Source of the DNA: Negativicutes bacterium
Lineage (GTDB): Bacteria; Bacillota; JAAYKD01
DNA length: 35,999 nt
Reading direction: 5' to 3'
Assembly: GCA_021372785.1 (NCBI GenBank)
Contig: JAJFTT010000010.1
Coordinates: 1 to 35,999, forward strand
Shown piece after piece: positions 1-8,166 of the stretch. How positions within the stretch are numbered: the first letter of the stretch is position 1; each line of letters begins with the position of its first letter. The notes under the pieces are model-generated. The model did not search any database. It saw only the letters and a list, made by a program, of their open reading frames with translations, and was not told the origin of the DNA. Made by a program: the position numbers and the translations under genes.

Positions 1-85
1 AGCTGAAACCAATCCACAGCATCCCTTACAGTGTAGCACAAAGACCTTGGAGTGGGTCTCAAAACTACTACTATATAATACGAAG

Positions 86-117
86 AGCTGCAGCAAAATC
101 TAAATTTTGCTGCAGCT
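86..117 (-). terminator. Hairpin downstream of kbl, probable terminator
   Basis: A perfect 14-bp inverted repeat (86-99 with 104-117, loop CTAA) lies 26 bases beyond the kbl stop codon. The lower stem is rich in A and T and the top contains GCTGCAGC. Neither strand has a long uninterrupted U-run after the stem, so termination is likely but not certain. Bases 1-85 show no gene I can support. Confidence 0.6.
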
Positions 118-142
118 TCTGCTTAATGATTGAACACTTGTC

Positions 143-1321
143 TTATTTAATGATTCCCATTTCGCGGCCGACTTTGGCGAATTTCTCCAAAGCATATTCC
201 AGATCGGCTTTTTCATGCGCGGCGGAGATCATCACGCGGATGCGGGCTTTGCCCTGCGGTACGGTTGGGAAGCCAATCGCGCTGGCGAAAACATCTTCGG
301 CAAGTAATCTTTTGCTGAATTCGTGCGCGATACTGGCCTCACCCAGCATAACCGGAGTGATGGGTGTTGCGGAATGGCCGGTATCAAAGCCTAATTTTTG
401 CATTTCAGCTTTAAAGAAACGGCCGTTGTCCCATAATTTATCGACCAAATCGGTATTTTCGCTTAAAATGTGAATGGCTTCCAATGTAGCAGCTACGTCG
501 GCAGCAGGCAAAGCGGAAGAGAAGAGGAACGGACGGGCTTTCTGCTTCAGATAGTCAATCAGAACAGCGGAGCCGGCAATAAAGCCGCCGACTGTGCCAA
601 GCGCCTTGGAGAAAGTGCCAATTTCAACATCGCAGCGGCCATGCAGTTTGAAGTGGTCAACAATACCGCGGCCGCCTTCACCCAGAACGCCTTCGCCATG
701 AGCATCATCCACCATAGACATGGCACCGTATTTTTCACATAATTCCACGATTTTTGGCAGATCGGCTACATCACCATCCATGGAGAAGACGCCGTCGGTG
801 ATGACCAAAACACGGCCGTCATTTTCGCCTTTGAGCAATTCTTCTAATGACTGCATATCGCAATGTTTGAATACTTTAATTTTCGCGCCGGAAAGGCGGG
901 CGCCGTCAATAATGGAAGCATGATTTAATTCATCGGAAAGAATCGTATCGCCTTTGCCAACCAGAGGAGCAATGACCGCCTGGTTCGCTACAAAGCCGCC
1001 TTGTAAGGTCAGCGCAGCTTCCACATGTTTGAATTTCGCTACTTCCTGATCCAGCTGAATGTGAATCGCTTGCGTGCCGGCAATGGAACGGACCGCGCCG
1101 GGACCTACGCCGAATTTGTCGATCGCGTTTTTGGCAGCCTTGTTCATTCGCGGATTGTTGGCTAAACCCAGGTAGTTATTGGCGCACATATTCAGGACTC
1201 GTTTGCCATTAATTTGAATCCAGGCGCCTTGTGCAGATTCGATCGTTTTGATATTGTTATACAGACCGGATGCTTTTAACTCTTCTGTTCTCTCCAACAG
1301 ATACCTTTGATTCTCTTTCAT
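143..1321 (-). CDS. kbl: Glycine C-acetyltransferase (2-amino-3-ketobutyrate CoA ligase)
   Basis: This 392-residue protein is a PLP-dependent enzyme of the alpha-oxoamine synthase family. The family interconverts 2-amino-3-ketobutyrate plus CoA and glycine plus acetyl-CoA, the second step of threonine breakdown. The sequence has the expected [10 protein letters not shown] segment near residue 48, the cofactor-binding [15 protein letters not shown] stretch at 205-219, and the lysine of [10 protein letters not shown] (K239) that forms the Schiff base. Length is normal for Kbl. The ATG start has a very strong ribosome binding site, GGAGGAGG on the minus strand at 1329-1336. No threonine dehydrogenase gene (tdh) lies next to it, so the partner is elsewhere or the enzyme works alone. 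Other family members (8-amino-7-oxononanoate synthase, serine palmitoyltransferase) are less likely given the close Kbl-like sequence throughout. Confidence 0.93.
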   Translation of the reverse strand: MKENQRYLLERTEELKASGLYNNIKTIESAQGAWIQINGKRVLNMCANNYLGLANNPRMNKAAKNAIDKFGVGPGAVRSIAGTQAIHIQLDQEVAKFKHVEAALTLQGGFVANQAVIAPLVGKGDTILSDELNHASIIDGARLSGAKIKVFKHCDMQSLEELLKGENDGRVLVITDGVFSMDGDVADLPKIVELCEKYGAMSMVDDAHGEGVLGEGGRGIVDHFKLHGRCDVEIGTFSKALGTVGGFIAGSAVLIDYLKQKARPFLFSSALPAADVAATLEAIHILSENTDLVDKLWDNGRFFKAEMQKLGFDTGHSATPITPVMLGEASIAHEFSKRLLAEDVFASAIGFPTVPQGKARIRVMISAAHEKADLEYALEKFAKVGREMGIIK

Positions 1322-1460
1322 GAAAATGCCTCCTCCATCAATTCAGGGAACCCGAAAAGCGGTCCCCCATCACTTAATCTAACAATCAATATTTTTCTCC
1401 TTTTTCACAGGATAATCCTTCCCAAGCGGCAAGAATTCCTGAGCAATTATTAAAACATTC

Positions 1461-1489
1461 TGGACAATTTCGTCAGGGTACGTCATAAT
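1461..1489 (+). promoter_or_regulatory. Candidate sigma-A promoter of the radical SAM gene
   Basis: TGGACA at 1461-1466 and CATAAT at 1484-1489 are separated by 17 bases, one mismatch each from the consensus boxes. Transcription would start about 20 bases before the ATG at 1514. The rest of the 1322-1460 spacer must hold the kbl promoter on the other strand, but I could not pick convincing boxes for it. Confidence 0.5.
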
Positions 1490-1513
1490 GGTCCCGTAGA
1501 AAGGGTGAGGAGC

Positions 1514-3310
1514 ATGCGTATTGTCTTGGCTGCGCTGAACAGTCAATTTGTTCATACGGCGCTGGGCATTCGCTATTTACGGGAAGCCTTAAGGCGGCAG
1601 CCGGCGTTTGATGCCTGGGAAATCTCTTGTGCGGAATTCACCATCAACGATCATTGGCCGCAAATTGCCGCTGAGATCCAGGAAATGCACCCGGATTTGG
1701 TTGGCTTTTCCTGTTATATTTGGAACATCAAAGAAACAATTCCCATTGCGAGACGCTTGAAGCAATTTAATCCGCGCCGTATCATCCTGTTCGGAGGGCC
1801 GGAAGCGACCTATCGCGCGGAAGAACTCGTCTGCAGTTATGCCTGGCTGGACGGAGTCGTGGCGGGAGAAGCGGAGGAGACGCTGCCGTTGCTGTTGCGG
1901 CGGTTGGCCGGGGGAGCCGCGGTCACTGACGTGCCGGGTTTTGTGACGCGCGGCGGCAGTCGGAGCGCCCCGGTTTTGATCCCGCAGCTGAACGATCTGC
2001 AGCAAATACCGTTTCCCTATACCCAAGCAGAGTTATCCGGCCAAAGGGAGCGGATCTTTTATTACGAATCCAGCCGCGGCTGTCCTTATGCCTGCCAATA
2101 TTGCCTCTCTTCGGTAGAAAAAGGCGTCAGAGCCTTGCCGCTGCAGCGCGTCTTTGATGATTTACACGCGTTTATCAGCGCCGGTGTGCATCAGGTGAAA
2201 TTCGTTGACCGCACCTTTAATGCCAACCGGGTCCGAGCGCGCCGGATTTGGCAGTTCTTAATCGAGGAAGCCGGCAGCTTGCCAATCAATTTTCATTTCG
2301 AGCTGGCAGCCGATCTCCTGGGCGAAGCGGATGTTGAACTCCTGCGGCAGGCTCCGCAGGGTTTGTTTCAATTTGAAATCGGCATTCAAAGCACCAACCG
2401 CCAAACGTTGAGCTATGTGCAGCGTCCCATGGATTTCAGCCAAATCAGCGATTTTGTGCGAGCCATGCGGCAGCTAGGCACGATTCATCTTCATTTGGAT
2501 TTAATCGCCGGGCTGCCGGGGGAAGGCTGGCAGAGTTTTGCGCAGTCTTTCGATGATGTCTATGCCCTGGGTGCGGAATATCTGCAGCTGGGTTTCTTAA
2601 AACTGCTGCCCGGCACCGGCTTACAGCGGGACGCTGCCCAATATGGCATCGTCGCCGACAGTGAAGCGCCCTATGAAGTGCTCAGAACCAACTGGCTCGG
2701 CTGCGACGAACTGCTGCGCCTGCACCGCATAGAAGAGCTGCTGCAGCGTTATGGCAATTCCGGGCGCTATCAGCAGACGCTGCACCGCTTTTTACAGCAA
2801 TTCAGATCGCCCTTTGCTTGTTATGCGGCGATGGAAGAATTTTGGCGGCAGCAAAATTGGTTTGGCCGTCCGGCCCGGGAAGCTGTTTATTGGCAGCGTT
2901 TCTGGCAATTCATTTGTCTTGTGCTGCAGCAGGAGACGGAAAAAGCAAATTTATTTGCTTTACTGAAATTTGATTTTTGTTTGGCTTATAAAGACGATGA
3001 TTTTCCCATGCCGGCCATGAAACAAAGCCTGACGGAGACAGAAAAAGAGCGTGTCTACCGTTATCTGGCAGCTGCTGACTGGAGCACACAGATGCCGGAG
3101 TTTGTGGGGTTATCGGCAAAAGAAATCAGGAAAAAAATCCGGGTTGAAGTTTTTAATCACTCTATGCAGCAGCTGCTGCAGCCGCAATCCGTGACGGCAG
3201 CGTCCGGTCAGCCGGTGATTCTGCTGTTTGCCTGGCAGCCCTGGCTGCGTGGCGGTCAAAAAAAACTCTGGTGGGAATTGCCGGATGAAAAATCAGAGAC
3301 AACTTGCTGA
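1514..3310 (+). CDS. B12-binding radical SAM protein (DUF4080 type)
   Basis: This 598-residue protein has a cobalamin-binding-like N-terminal domain (about residues 1-150, with a GFSCYIWNI stretch and ILFGGPEA). A radical SAM core follows, marked by C190-x3-C194-x2-C197 in SSRGCPYACQYC, and then a C-terminal extension of the kind called DUF4080. Proteins of this class use a 4Fe-4S cluster and S-adenosylmethionine for radical chemistry, often methylation when a B12 domain is present; the substrate of this subgroup is not known. I place the start at ATG 1514 because GTGAGGAG sits just before it. A GTG at 1505 in the same frame would lie inside that ribosome binding site. The gene begins a plus-strand run that continues with a flavodiiron protein. 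It is not YgiQ, which differs in domain arrangement. Confidence 0.85.
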   Translation: MRIVLAALNSQFVHTALGIRYLREALRRQPAFDAWEISCAEFTINDHWPQIAAEIQEMHPDLVGFSCYIWNIKETIPIARRLKQFNPRRIILFGGPEATYRAEELVCSYAWLDGVVAGEAEETLPLLLRRLAGGAAVTDVPGFVTRGGSRSAPVLIPQLNDLQQIPFPYTQAELSGQRERIFYYESSRGCPYACQYCLSSVEKGVRALPLQRVFDDLHAFISAGVHQVKFVDRTFNANRVRARRIWQFLIEEAGSLPINFHFELAADLLGEADVELLRQAPQGLFQFEIGIQSTNRQTLSYVQRPMDFSQISDFVRAMRQLGTIHLHLDLIAGLPGEGWQSFAQSFDDVYALGAEYLQLGFLKLLPGTGLQRDAAQYGIVADSEAPYEVLRTNWLGCDELLRLHRIEELLQRYGNSGRYQQTLHRFLQQFRSPFACYAAMEEFWRQQNWFGRPAREAVYWQRFWQFICLVLQQETEKANLFALLKFDFCLAYKDDDFPMPAMKQSLTETEKERVYRYLAAADWSTQMPEFVGLSAKEIRKKIRVEVFNHSMQQLLQPQSVTAASGQPVILLFAWQPWLRGGQKKLWWELPDEKSETTC

Positions 3311-3458
3311 TTTTTTGCTTTTTCAAACAAGCGGAAGGAATTGCGCACAGAAAAAGAGAAAATTTACTTTCAGCAAAAGCCGGCAACGCAGGAGAGATCA
3401 GCTGAAAAATTCGCAGCCGGCTGGCTTTCTGAATGGTGAAAGAAAGAGAGGGAATTTT

Positions 3459-4643
3459 ATGATGAATGCATTGCAGATTACACCTCGTGTCGCCTCGGTG
3501 GGAGTATTGCATCCCACCCTACGCATTTTTGATGCTTTTGTGCCGGCTGCCAGCGGTACCAGTTACAATAGTTTTTTAATCCGGGGCAGTGAAAAAATAG
3601 CCCTGATCGATGGAGTACATCAGAATTTCAGCGAGATTCAGCTGGAAAAGATCCAAAGTGTCGTCGATCTGACGAAAGTCGATTATCTGATTGTCCAACA
3701 TGCCGAACCGGATCATTCCGGTTCCATTCAAAAACTGTTGGCAGCGGCGCCGCAAATTCAAATCATTGCCACCAGATCGGCCGGACTCTTTTTAAAAGCG
3801 CAATTGAACCGGGAACTTCCGCTGCAGATCGCGGCGGACGGAGAAACGCTGTCCTTGGGTGATCGGACGCTGCGTTTTATCCACAGCCCGTTTTGGCATT
3901 GGCCGGATACTCTGTTTACCTATCTGGAAGAAGAGCAGCTGCTCTTTTCCTGTGACGGCTTCGGCTGCCATTATGCGGAAGAAACCATGACCGATGAGCG
4001 CTCCGGCGATTTTTGGCCGGAGTTTGTCAGCTATTATACGCACATCATGCGCCCGTTTGCCGATAAAATCATCACAGGCTGTGAAAAAGTGCGTCAGTTG
4101 GAATTAAAGATGATCTGTCCCAGCCACGGACCCGTGCTGACAAAGGATCTCGAACGCTACATTCAGGCCTATGAAGACTGGAGCCGCGCAGCGCTGGCCA
4201 AAGAAAAGACGGTGGCCGTGATTTACATCTCCGTTTATGGCAACACCAAGAAAATGGCGGAAATTGTTGCCGCTGCCATCTCGGAAAGAGGCGTAAAATG
4301 CAAACTGCTGCAGGCAACCAAGCTGGATTTGCTGCAATGCCAGGCGGAACTGGAAACGGTGCAGGGCATTCTCTTTGGTTCTCCCACCATCAACGGCGAC
4401 GCTTTGGCGCCGATTTGGAACGTAATCAGCGCAACACCGTTGCTGGCCAATCGCGGCAAAATAACGGCCGCCTGTTTTGGCTCCTTTGGCTGGAGCGGAG
4501 AAGCCTGCGGACAACTCACGGAGCGCCTCAAAGGGCTGCGCTATAAATTGCCGCTCGCGCCGTATAAAGTGAATTTTACGCCGACCGCGGAGGATGAAAG
4601 CAAACTGAAAGAATGGGCGCAAGCCTTTGTCGCGGCACTCTAA
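3459..4643 (+). CDS. Flavodiiron protein (A-type flavoprotein, O2/NO reductase)
   Basis: This 394-residue protein is a class A flavodiiron protein. These are cytoplasmic enzymes of anaerobes that reduce oxygen to water or nitric oxide to N2O with electrons from rubredoxin or similar donors. The N-terminal metallo-beta-lactamase-like domain carries all expected di-iron ligands: H81-x-E83-x-D85-H86 (HAEPDH), H147 in FWHWPD, D166 in CDGFG and H223 in SHGP. The C-terminal flavodoxin domain starts near residue 252, with the FMN phosphate-binding loop YISVYGNTKK. I chose ATG 3459 (or the adjacent ATG 3462), preceded by AGAGAGGGAA, because the upstream open frame back to 3228 overlaps the previous gene and resembles nothing. 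No C-terminal rubredoxin domain is present, so the electron donor is separate. Confidence 0.92.
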   Translation: MMNALQITPRVASVGVLHPTLRIFDAFVPAASGTSYNSFLIRGSEKIALIDGVHQNFSEIQLEKIQSVVDLTKVDYLIVQHAEPDHSGSIQKLLAAAPQIQIIATRSAGLFLKAQLNRELPLQIAADGETLSLGDRTLRFIHSPFWHWPDTLFTYLEEEQLLFSCDGFGCHYAEETMTDERSGDFWPEFVSYYTHIMRPFADKIITGCEKVRQLELKMICPSHGPVLTKDLERYIQAYEDWSRAALAKEKTVAVIYISVYGNTKKMAEIVAAAISERGVKCKLLQATKLDLLQCQAELETVQGILFGSPTINGDALAPIWNVISATPLLANRGKITAACFGSFGWSGEACGQLTERLKGLRYKLPLAPYKVNFTPTAEDESKLKEWAQAFVAAL

Positions 4644-4754
4644 CGGCTGCGCAGGGGTCAGCTTTTGGTCCTGCCGCATCAGAGAGAAACCGGCAGAAGA
4701 GAAGATTCGATCGGGCCGGCAGGAGAGACTACCGGCGGATGAGGGGGAACGGTC

Positions 4755-5762
4755 ATGCGCGTAGGCAAATTAACACCAACGGAATTGGAACAGAACGTGT
4801 TTCGCCATTTAACCGAACGGCGTGCGGAAGTACTTTCGCGCTCCGGCTTGGGTGAGGATTCCACGATTTTTGATTTTGGCGGACAGTGCTGTGTGATGTC
4901 CACCGATCCGATCACCGGAGCGGTGGAGGATGCGGGGTGGTTAGCGGTACATATTTCCGCCAATGATGTTGCTTCAAACGGCGCAGAACCGGTTTGCTGT
5001 TTATTGACGATCCTGGCGCCTGCCGATTGTGCGATGACGGAAATCGACCGGGTGATGCGGGATGCCGCCCGGGCGGCACAGGAACTCGGGATTGAAATCA
5101 GCGGCGGGCACACCGAACTGACGGCGGCGGTCAATCAAATGGTGCTTTCTTCGACTGTGGTCGGCAAGGTCGAGCGCAGCCGAATCATCAGAAGCGGCGG
5201 CGCCATGGCCGGTGATGATATTGTGGTAACGAAAACCATCGGGTTAGAGGGAACCTCTATTTTAGCCAAAGACTCAGCGTCGTCCTTGCTGCAGTGGTTC
5301 CCGGCCGATTTGCTTGATACCGCTGCCCAACTGGGCAAACGGATCAGTGTGGTCCCCGAAGGCCGCATCGCCGCCGCTTTTGGCGTGCATGCCATGCATG
5401 ACATGACCGAAGGTGGTTTGCTTGGCGCTGTTTATGAAATGGCGTCAGGCGCCGGCAAAGGTTTTTGGCTGGAAGCGGCAGCAGTGCCGCTGCATCCGGC
5501 TACCCTACAATTCTGCCGGCAGCTGCAGCTGAACCCTTTGCGTTTGATCGCCAGCGGCAGCATGCTGATTGCGACAGAGCGTGGAGCGGCGTTGGTGCAA
5601 CAGCTGGCGGCAGCGGGAATTGCTGCCGCTGTGATCGGAAAATTCACGGCCGAACCGAAAAAAGTCCTGATCCGGCCTGAAGGCAGCGCGATCGTGGCGC
5701 CTCCGGAGGGAGACGAATTATGGCGGGCTTTGGCATTTCTGGGCAAAAGCTGCATAAATTGA
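4755..5762 (+). CDS. AIR synthase family protein (HypE/PurM-like)
   Basis: This 335-residue protein belongs to the PurM/HypE/ThiL/SelD ATP-binding superfamily. The N-terminal half has GEDSTIFDFGG and the dimer-interface stretch VHISANDVASNGAEPV; the C-terminal half has MHDMTEGGLLGAVYEMA, which resembles HypE and related proteins. HypE itself ends in a conserved PRIC-type cysteine used to make the iron-cyanide ligand. This protein ends GKSCINstop, so a cysteine is close to the C-terminus, but the motif is not a clean match. No other hydrogenase maturation genes are nearby, so the substrate cannot be named. The ATG follows GAGGGGGAACGGTC. The gene is 111 bases after the flavodiiron gene and may be co-transcribed with it. 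Confidence 0.8.
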   Translation: MRVGKLTPTELEQNVFRHLTERRAEVLSRSGLGEDSTIFDFGGQCCVMSTDPITGAVEDAGWLAVHISANDVASNGAEPVCCLLTILAPADCAMTEIDRVMRDAARAAQELGIEISGGHTELTAAVNQMVLSSTVVGKVERSRIIRSGGAMAGDDIVVTKTIGLEGTSILAKDSASSLLQWFPADLLDTAAQLGKRISVVPEGRIAAAFGVHAMHDMTEGGLLGAVYEMASGAGKGFWLEAAAVPLHPATLQFCRQLQLNPLRLIASGSMLIATERGAALVQQLAAAGIAAAVIGKFTAEPKKVLIRPEGSAIVAPPEGDELWRALAFLGKSCIN

Positions 5763-5861
5763 CGATCCTTGTTCAATGAAAGAGAAAATAACGAAAAAAC
5801 AGTTCCGTGGCAGGTTGACAACCTGCTAACGAATTGTCATGGACTTTTCATCGAAAAAACG

Positions 5862-5897
5862 AAACCCTTGCGACGTATCAAAGCGTTGCAAGGGTTT
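5862..5897 (-). terminator. Hairpin terminator, best read on the minus strand
   Basis: Bases 5862-5875 pair with 5884-5897 in a 14-bp stem with one G-U pair and an 8-base loop. On the minus strand the stem is followed by CG and six Ts, a good intrinsic terminator for the AbiE operon coming from the right. On the plus strand the tail is only AATTC, so it would end the AIR synthase transcript less well. A shorter palindrome (GCAGGTT/AACCTGC, 5810-5826) lies to its left. Confidence 0.6.
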
Positions 5898-6176
5898 AAT
5901 TCATAATAAACAAGCAATGAAGGTATCCCACTTTTTTATGTCGATCATGATGACTTGGTTAAGGATAACCAGAATTTGTACCTGGACGACAAGACAATAC
6001 TCAGCAAAATCACGCTGATTCATCCCAATAAAACTACGAGATAGCCTACTAAAGTTATATGAGTGCTACTCAAAGGCGTTTGTATTCACAAAAGCCACTC
6101 CGTTTTTTGTAGTCCGAGATACATTAACCAATATAATGCCCACAAGAGACGAGGGAAATAGAAAGAAGTATAATAT
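5898..6176 (+). other. AT-rich spacer with possible decayed coding sequence
   Basis: About 280 bases between the hairpin and the AbiEii stop. On the plus strand an open frame runs from after 5903 to a TAG at 6042-6044 (it includes EGIPLFYVDHDDLVKDNQN). A second frame, shifted by one base, runs open from 6043 into the AbiEii end and reads SLLKLYECYSKAFVFTKATP. Together they could be one gene fragment with a frameshift. I recognise no family, and chance open frames of this size are possible. Confidence 0.25.
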
Positions 6177-7153
6177 CTATCTTACTGGTTCATCTTTCGC
6201 GTGATCGCTGCATTTCCAAAGCGACATCGGATGGTTTTTTATTCTTTCCAGAATTTCCACGTTGGTAAACAACAGTTCAGGCCGATATTCTTTCTTACGG
6301 AAGGTGTCCAGAAAATTTAGTTCAGACTCTGTTGGAACAAGCAACTGTTTGAGATAAAGGAGAACTTGGTGCTGTACCACCTCCAGACTAAAAGAAGCAT
6401 TATTCCGCAAAACAGGCAGCAAATCCGTCTTGATTTTGGATTGAGGTAGATTAATGATATTACTGAAATTAAATTTTTTTGGTACCATGTCGGAACCTAT
6501 AGCACTGTAAAACAGGATGCATTTCCGTAAAAGTGACTGCTCAGATTCATCAAATAAACTATATTTCAGCATATTGGATACATCATAAAGATCGCGCGGG
6601 GCAGTACGATTCAGAAGCGCTACGATTTTAGATGCAAATATCTCAAGCGGGGCGACACTAAGCACTGTCATTTCTGTGTCTAACCAAGGAAGCTTGGAAG
6701 CTTAATATTTCTTTGAGATAACGGCAGGATATGGCAGCGAAGCATATAATTGATTTCTATTTTTAGGTTATCTTTCATGGAACCGGCATTCAGATATTCA
6801 TAAACAAATGAATCCAAAGCGTAGTAATTCTTTGATTTTGGACTCAGCGTGTATTGGACAGCCTCCATGTATTTTCCAATACGGTTCGTGATTTGTTGTC
6901 GCATCGACAGCATTTCATCCCTTGAAGAATTTTCAGCCATGTCCAAGTCGATGTCTACAGACAAACGGGGCAGATCAAAAATGGTCAGATTGATGGCTGT
7001 CCCGCCTTTTAACGCGAGGCTATTAGCCAGTAACGGATCTGTTGCCATATAACGCAGAATATCCCCCAAACGCAGAATTTTCTCAAAGGTATCCCAGACA
7101 AATCCGAGTTTCTTTGCCTGTCTGCCAAGAGAAATCCGGTCAAATTGCATCAT
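6177..7153 (-). pseudogene. abiEii: AbiEii-family nucleotidyltransferase toxin, frameshifted
   Basis: Type IV toxin of the AbiE abortive-infection system; family members are nucleotidyltransferase-fold proteins. The 5' part has the family motifs LKGGTAINL and RLSVDIDLDM and the later KIEINYMLR. The 3' part has APLEIFASKIVALLNRTAPRDLYDV, typical of the second half of AbiEii. The two halves are in different frames. The shift lies at a perfect 8-bp tandem duplication (6688-6703). Removing one copy restores a single frame of 322 residues reading RNIKLPWLDTEMTVLSVAPL, the full normal length. As it stands, translation stops at a TAG just after the duplication, giving a 157-residue protein without the C-terminal half. 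The start ATGATG overlaps the end of the antitoxin gene by 14 bases, so the two were translationally coupled. Confidence 0.85.
6688..6703. repeat. 8-bp tandem duplication that frameshifts abiEii
   Basis: GGAAGCTT occurs twice in direct succession (6688-6695 and 6696-6703). Eight bases are not a multiple of three. Deleting one copy makes the toxin gene one continuous frame, so this is very probably the inactivating mutation. Confidence 0.9.
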
Positions 7154-7901
7154 AATCCGATACCCCCTTGTTTATGATGTTCTGGATTGAGTCTGGTGCA
7201 TATAGCTTCCATTTTTCATGCCAGGTCATTCCGTCCCGATTTTTCATCAGATACTGTTTGCTGTTTGAGATATGTTTCTGACATTCAGAAAAAAAGCTGT
7301 CTGGCAGACCGAGTGATGAGTTGAGTGCCTCGAGAATATAGCCGCATTTCTGATATAGAAATCCGTTCTGGTATAAAGCCAAAACTTGCAGTAGTTTTGT
7401 TTGATTCAAAGAAGGTATCAGTGCAAAGCAGCGAAGGGTTTCTTCAAGTCCACCGATTTTTTCTAGATCCGCAATGCTGTCAACAACTGTGCGTTCCAGA
7501 TCGGTGACGCGAACATTTCCGCTTTGAACGACATGTGCATCGGTCCTCTGTGCGACACGATGGTAGCTGATGCCATTATAGGTAAAATCCGGAAAACGGC
7601 TGTTTGTAGTAACATAAGTTACGTAGAATACTTGATTGGAATAACCAAATAACTCTAAGGCACTATGATGAGAGATGCAGGCATCAGGAAACAAACTTGC
7701 GCCGATTTGATAGCGTGAACAAATGGGCTGTTTTGTTTCAAGGCTGATAACAACATATAAGTCGCGGTGCACACGTTCAATATAGCCTTTTTGCAGATAC
7801 TCTCGTATCGTTGAAGCGGCGGTTGCATCACAACCGAGCATTCCGGCCAGTTTACTGCGGGAAAAACAACCAAATTCAATGAGCTTTTCATAATGCTTCA
7901 C
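7140..7901 (-). CDS. abiEi: AbiEi-family antitoxin, type IV toxin-antitoxin system
   Basis: This protein of about 253 residues starts with a winged helix-turn-helix of the AbiEi type (CFSRSKLAGMLGCDATAASTIREYLQKGYIERVHRDLYVV), followed by the AbiEi C-terminal domain, including ACISHHSALELFGY and VTDLERTVVDSI. In studied AbiE systems the antitoxin neutralises the toxin and represses the operon by binding inverted repeats at the promoter. I choose the GTG at 7899-7901 as start because GAGGAGG (7910-7916 on the minus strand) lies 8 bases before it; an in-frame upstream extension to 7958 would run through the promoter. The gene ends inside the start of the toxin gene. Base composition is more AT-rich than the flanking genes, which suggests horizontal transfer. 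Confidence 0.88.
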   Translation of the reverse strand: MKHYEKLIEFGCFSRSKLAGMLGCDATAASTIREYLQKGYIERVHRDLYVVISLETKQPICSRYQIGASLFPDACISHHSALELFGYSNQVFYVTYVTTNSRFPDFTYNGISYHRVAQRTDAHVVQSGNVRVTDLERTVVDSIADLEKIGGLEETLRCFALIPSLNQTKLLQVLALYQNGFLYQKCGYILEALNSSLGLPDSFFSECQKHISNSKQYLMKNRDGMTWHEKWKLYAPDSIQNIINKGVSDYDAI

Positions 7902-7929
7902 AACGCAAACCTCCTCTTCATATGTTCTC

Positions 7930-7958
7930 ATTTTAGCACATAAAGATGTAAATTTCAA
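7930..7958 (-). promoter_or_regulatory. sigma-A promoter of the abiE operon
   Basis: On the minus strand TTGAAA (7953-7958) and TAAAAT (7930-7935) are spaced by exactly 17 bases. The predicted start near 7923 gives a leader of about 22 bases carrying the GAGGAGG ribosome binding site. Confidence 0.65.
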
Positions 7959-8001
7959 TCTTTTCTTGCACTTTCTAAAAACAATAGCGCAAAATTGAAA
8001 A

Positions 8002-8019
8002 AAGGATTATGTGATCCTT
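8002..8019. promoter_or_regulatory. Inverted repeat upstream of the abiE promoter, possible operator
   Basis: AAGGAT (8002-8007) and ATCCTT (8014-8019) form a 6-bp dyad with a 6-base centre, about 45 bases upstream of the abiE -35 box. AbiEi antitoxins are known to bind inverted repeats near their own promoter, but this repeat is short and I see no second copy, so the assignment is weak. Confidence 0.3.
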
Positions 8020-8079
8020 GGTGAAGTAACCTCATAGAGTATACCTACTGCGGAGCTTTTTTTTTAAAAATATTTTTTT

Positions 8080-8106
8080 ATGATGAAGGAATTTTTGCTT
8101 CATCAT
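8080..8106. repeat. Inverted repeat in the mraZ upstream region
   Basis: ATGATGAAG (8080-8088) pairs perfectly with CTTCATCAT (8098-8106) around a 9-base loop. It follows a T- and A-rich tract (8057-8079) and precedes the MraZ boxes. No U-run follows the stem on either strand, so it is not a normal terminator. It may be a protein-binding dyad or an mRNA 5' structure. Confidence 0.4.
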
Positions 8107-8123
8107 GGAATATAGGGGTAAGA

Positions 8124-8149
8124 GTGGGGCAAAGTGGGGAAATGTGTGG
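8124..8149 (+). promoter_or_regulatory. MraZ boxes (three repeats at 10-bp period)
   Basis: GTGGGG at 8124-8129, GTGGGG at 8134-8139 and GTGTGG at 8144-8149 recur every 10 bases just before the mraZ ribosome binding site. MraZ proteins autoregulate the dcw operon by binding short TGGG-type repeats spaced one helical turn apart upstream of mraZ, and this array matches that pattern. I could not pick clear -35/-10 boxes for the promoter itself. Confidence 0.8.
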
Positions 8150-8166
8150 AATAAGGAGGCGGCGTC

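Noticed and set aside
1505-1513. GTG start three codons upstream for the radical SAM gene
   Set aside because: The GTG lies inside the ribosome binding site of ATG 1514, where family similarity begins.
3228-3458. Upstream extension of the flavodiiron protein by 77 codons
   Set aside because: It overlaps the end of the radical SAM gene. Family similarity begins at the ATG near 3459, which has its own binding site.
6680-6720. Programmed ribosomal frameshift in abiEii
   Set aside because: There is no slippery heptamer. A perfect 8-bp tandem duplication explains the shift exactly.
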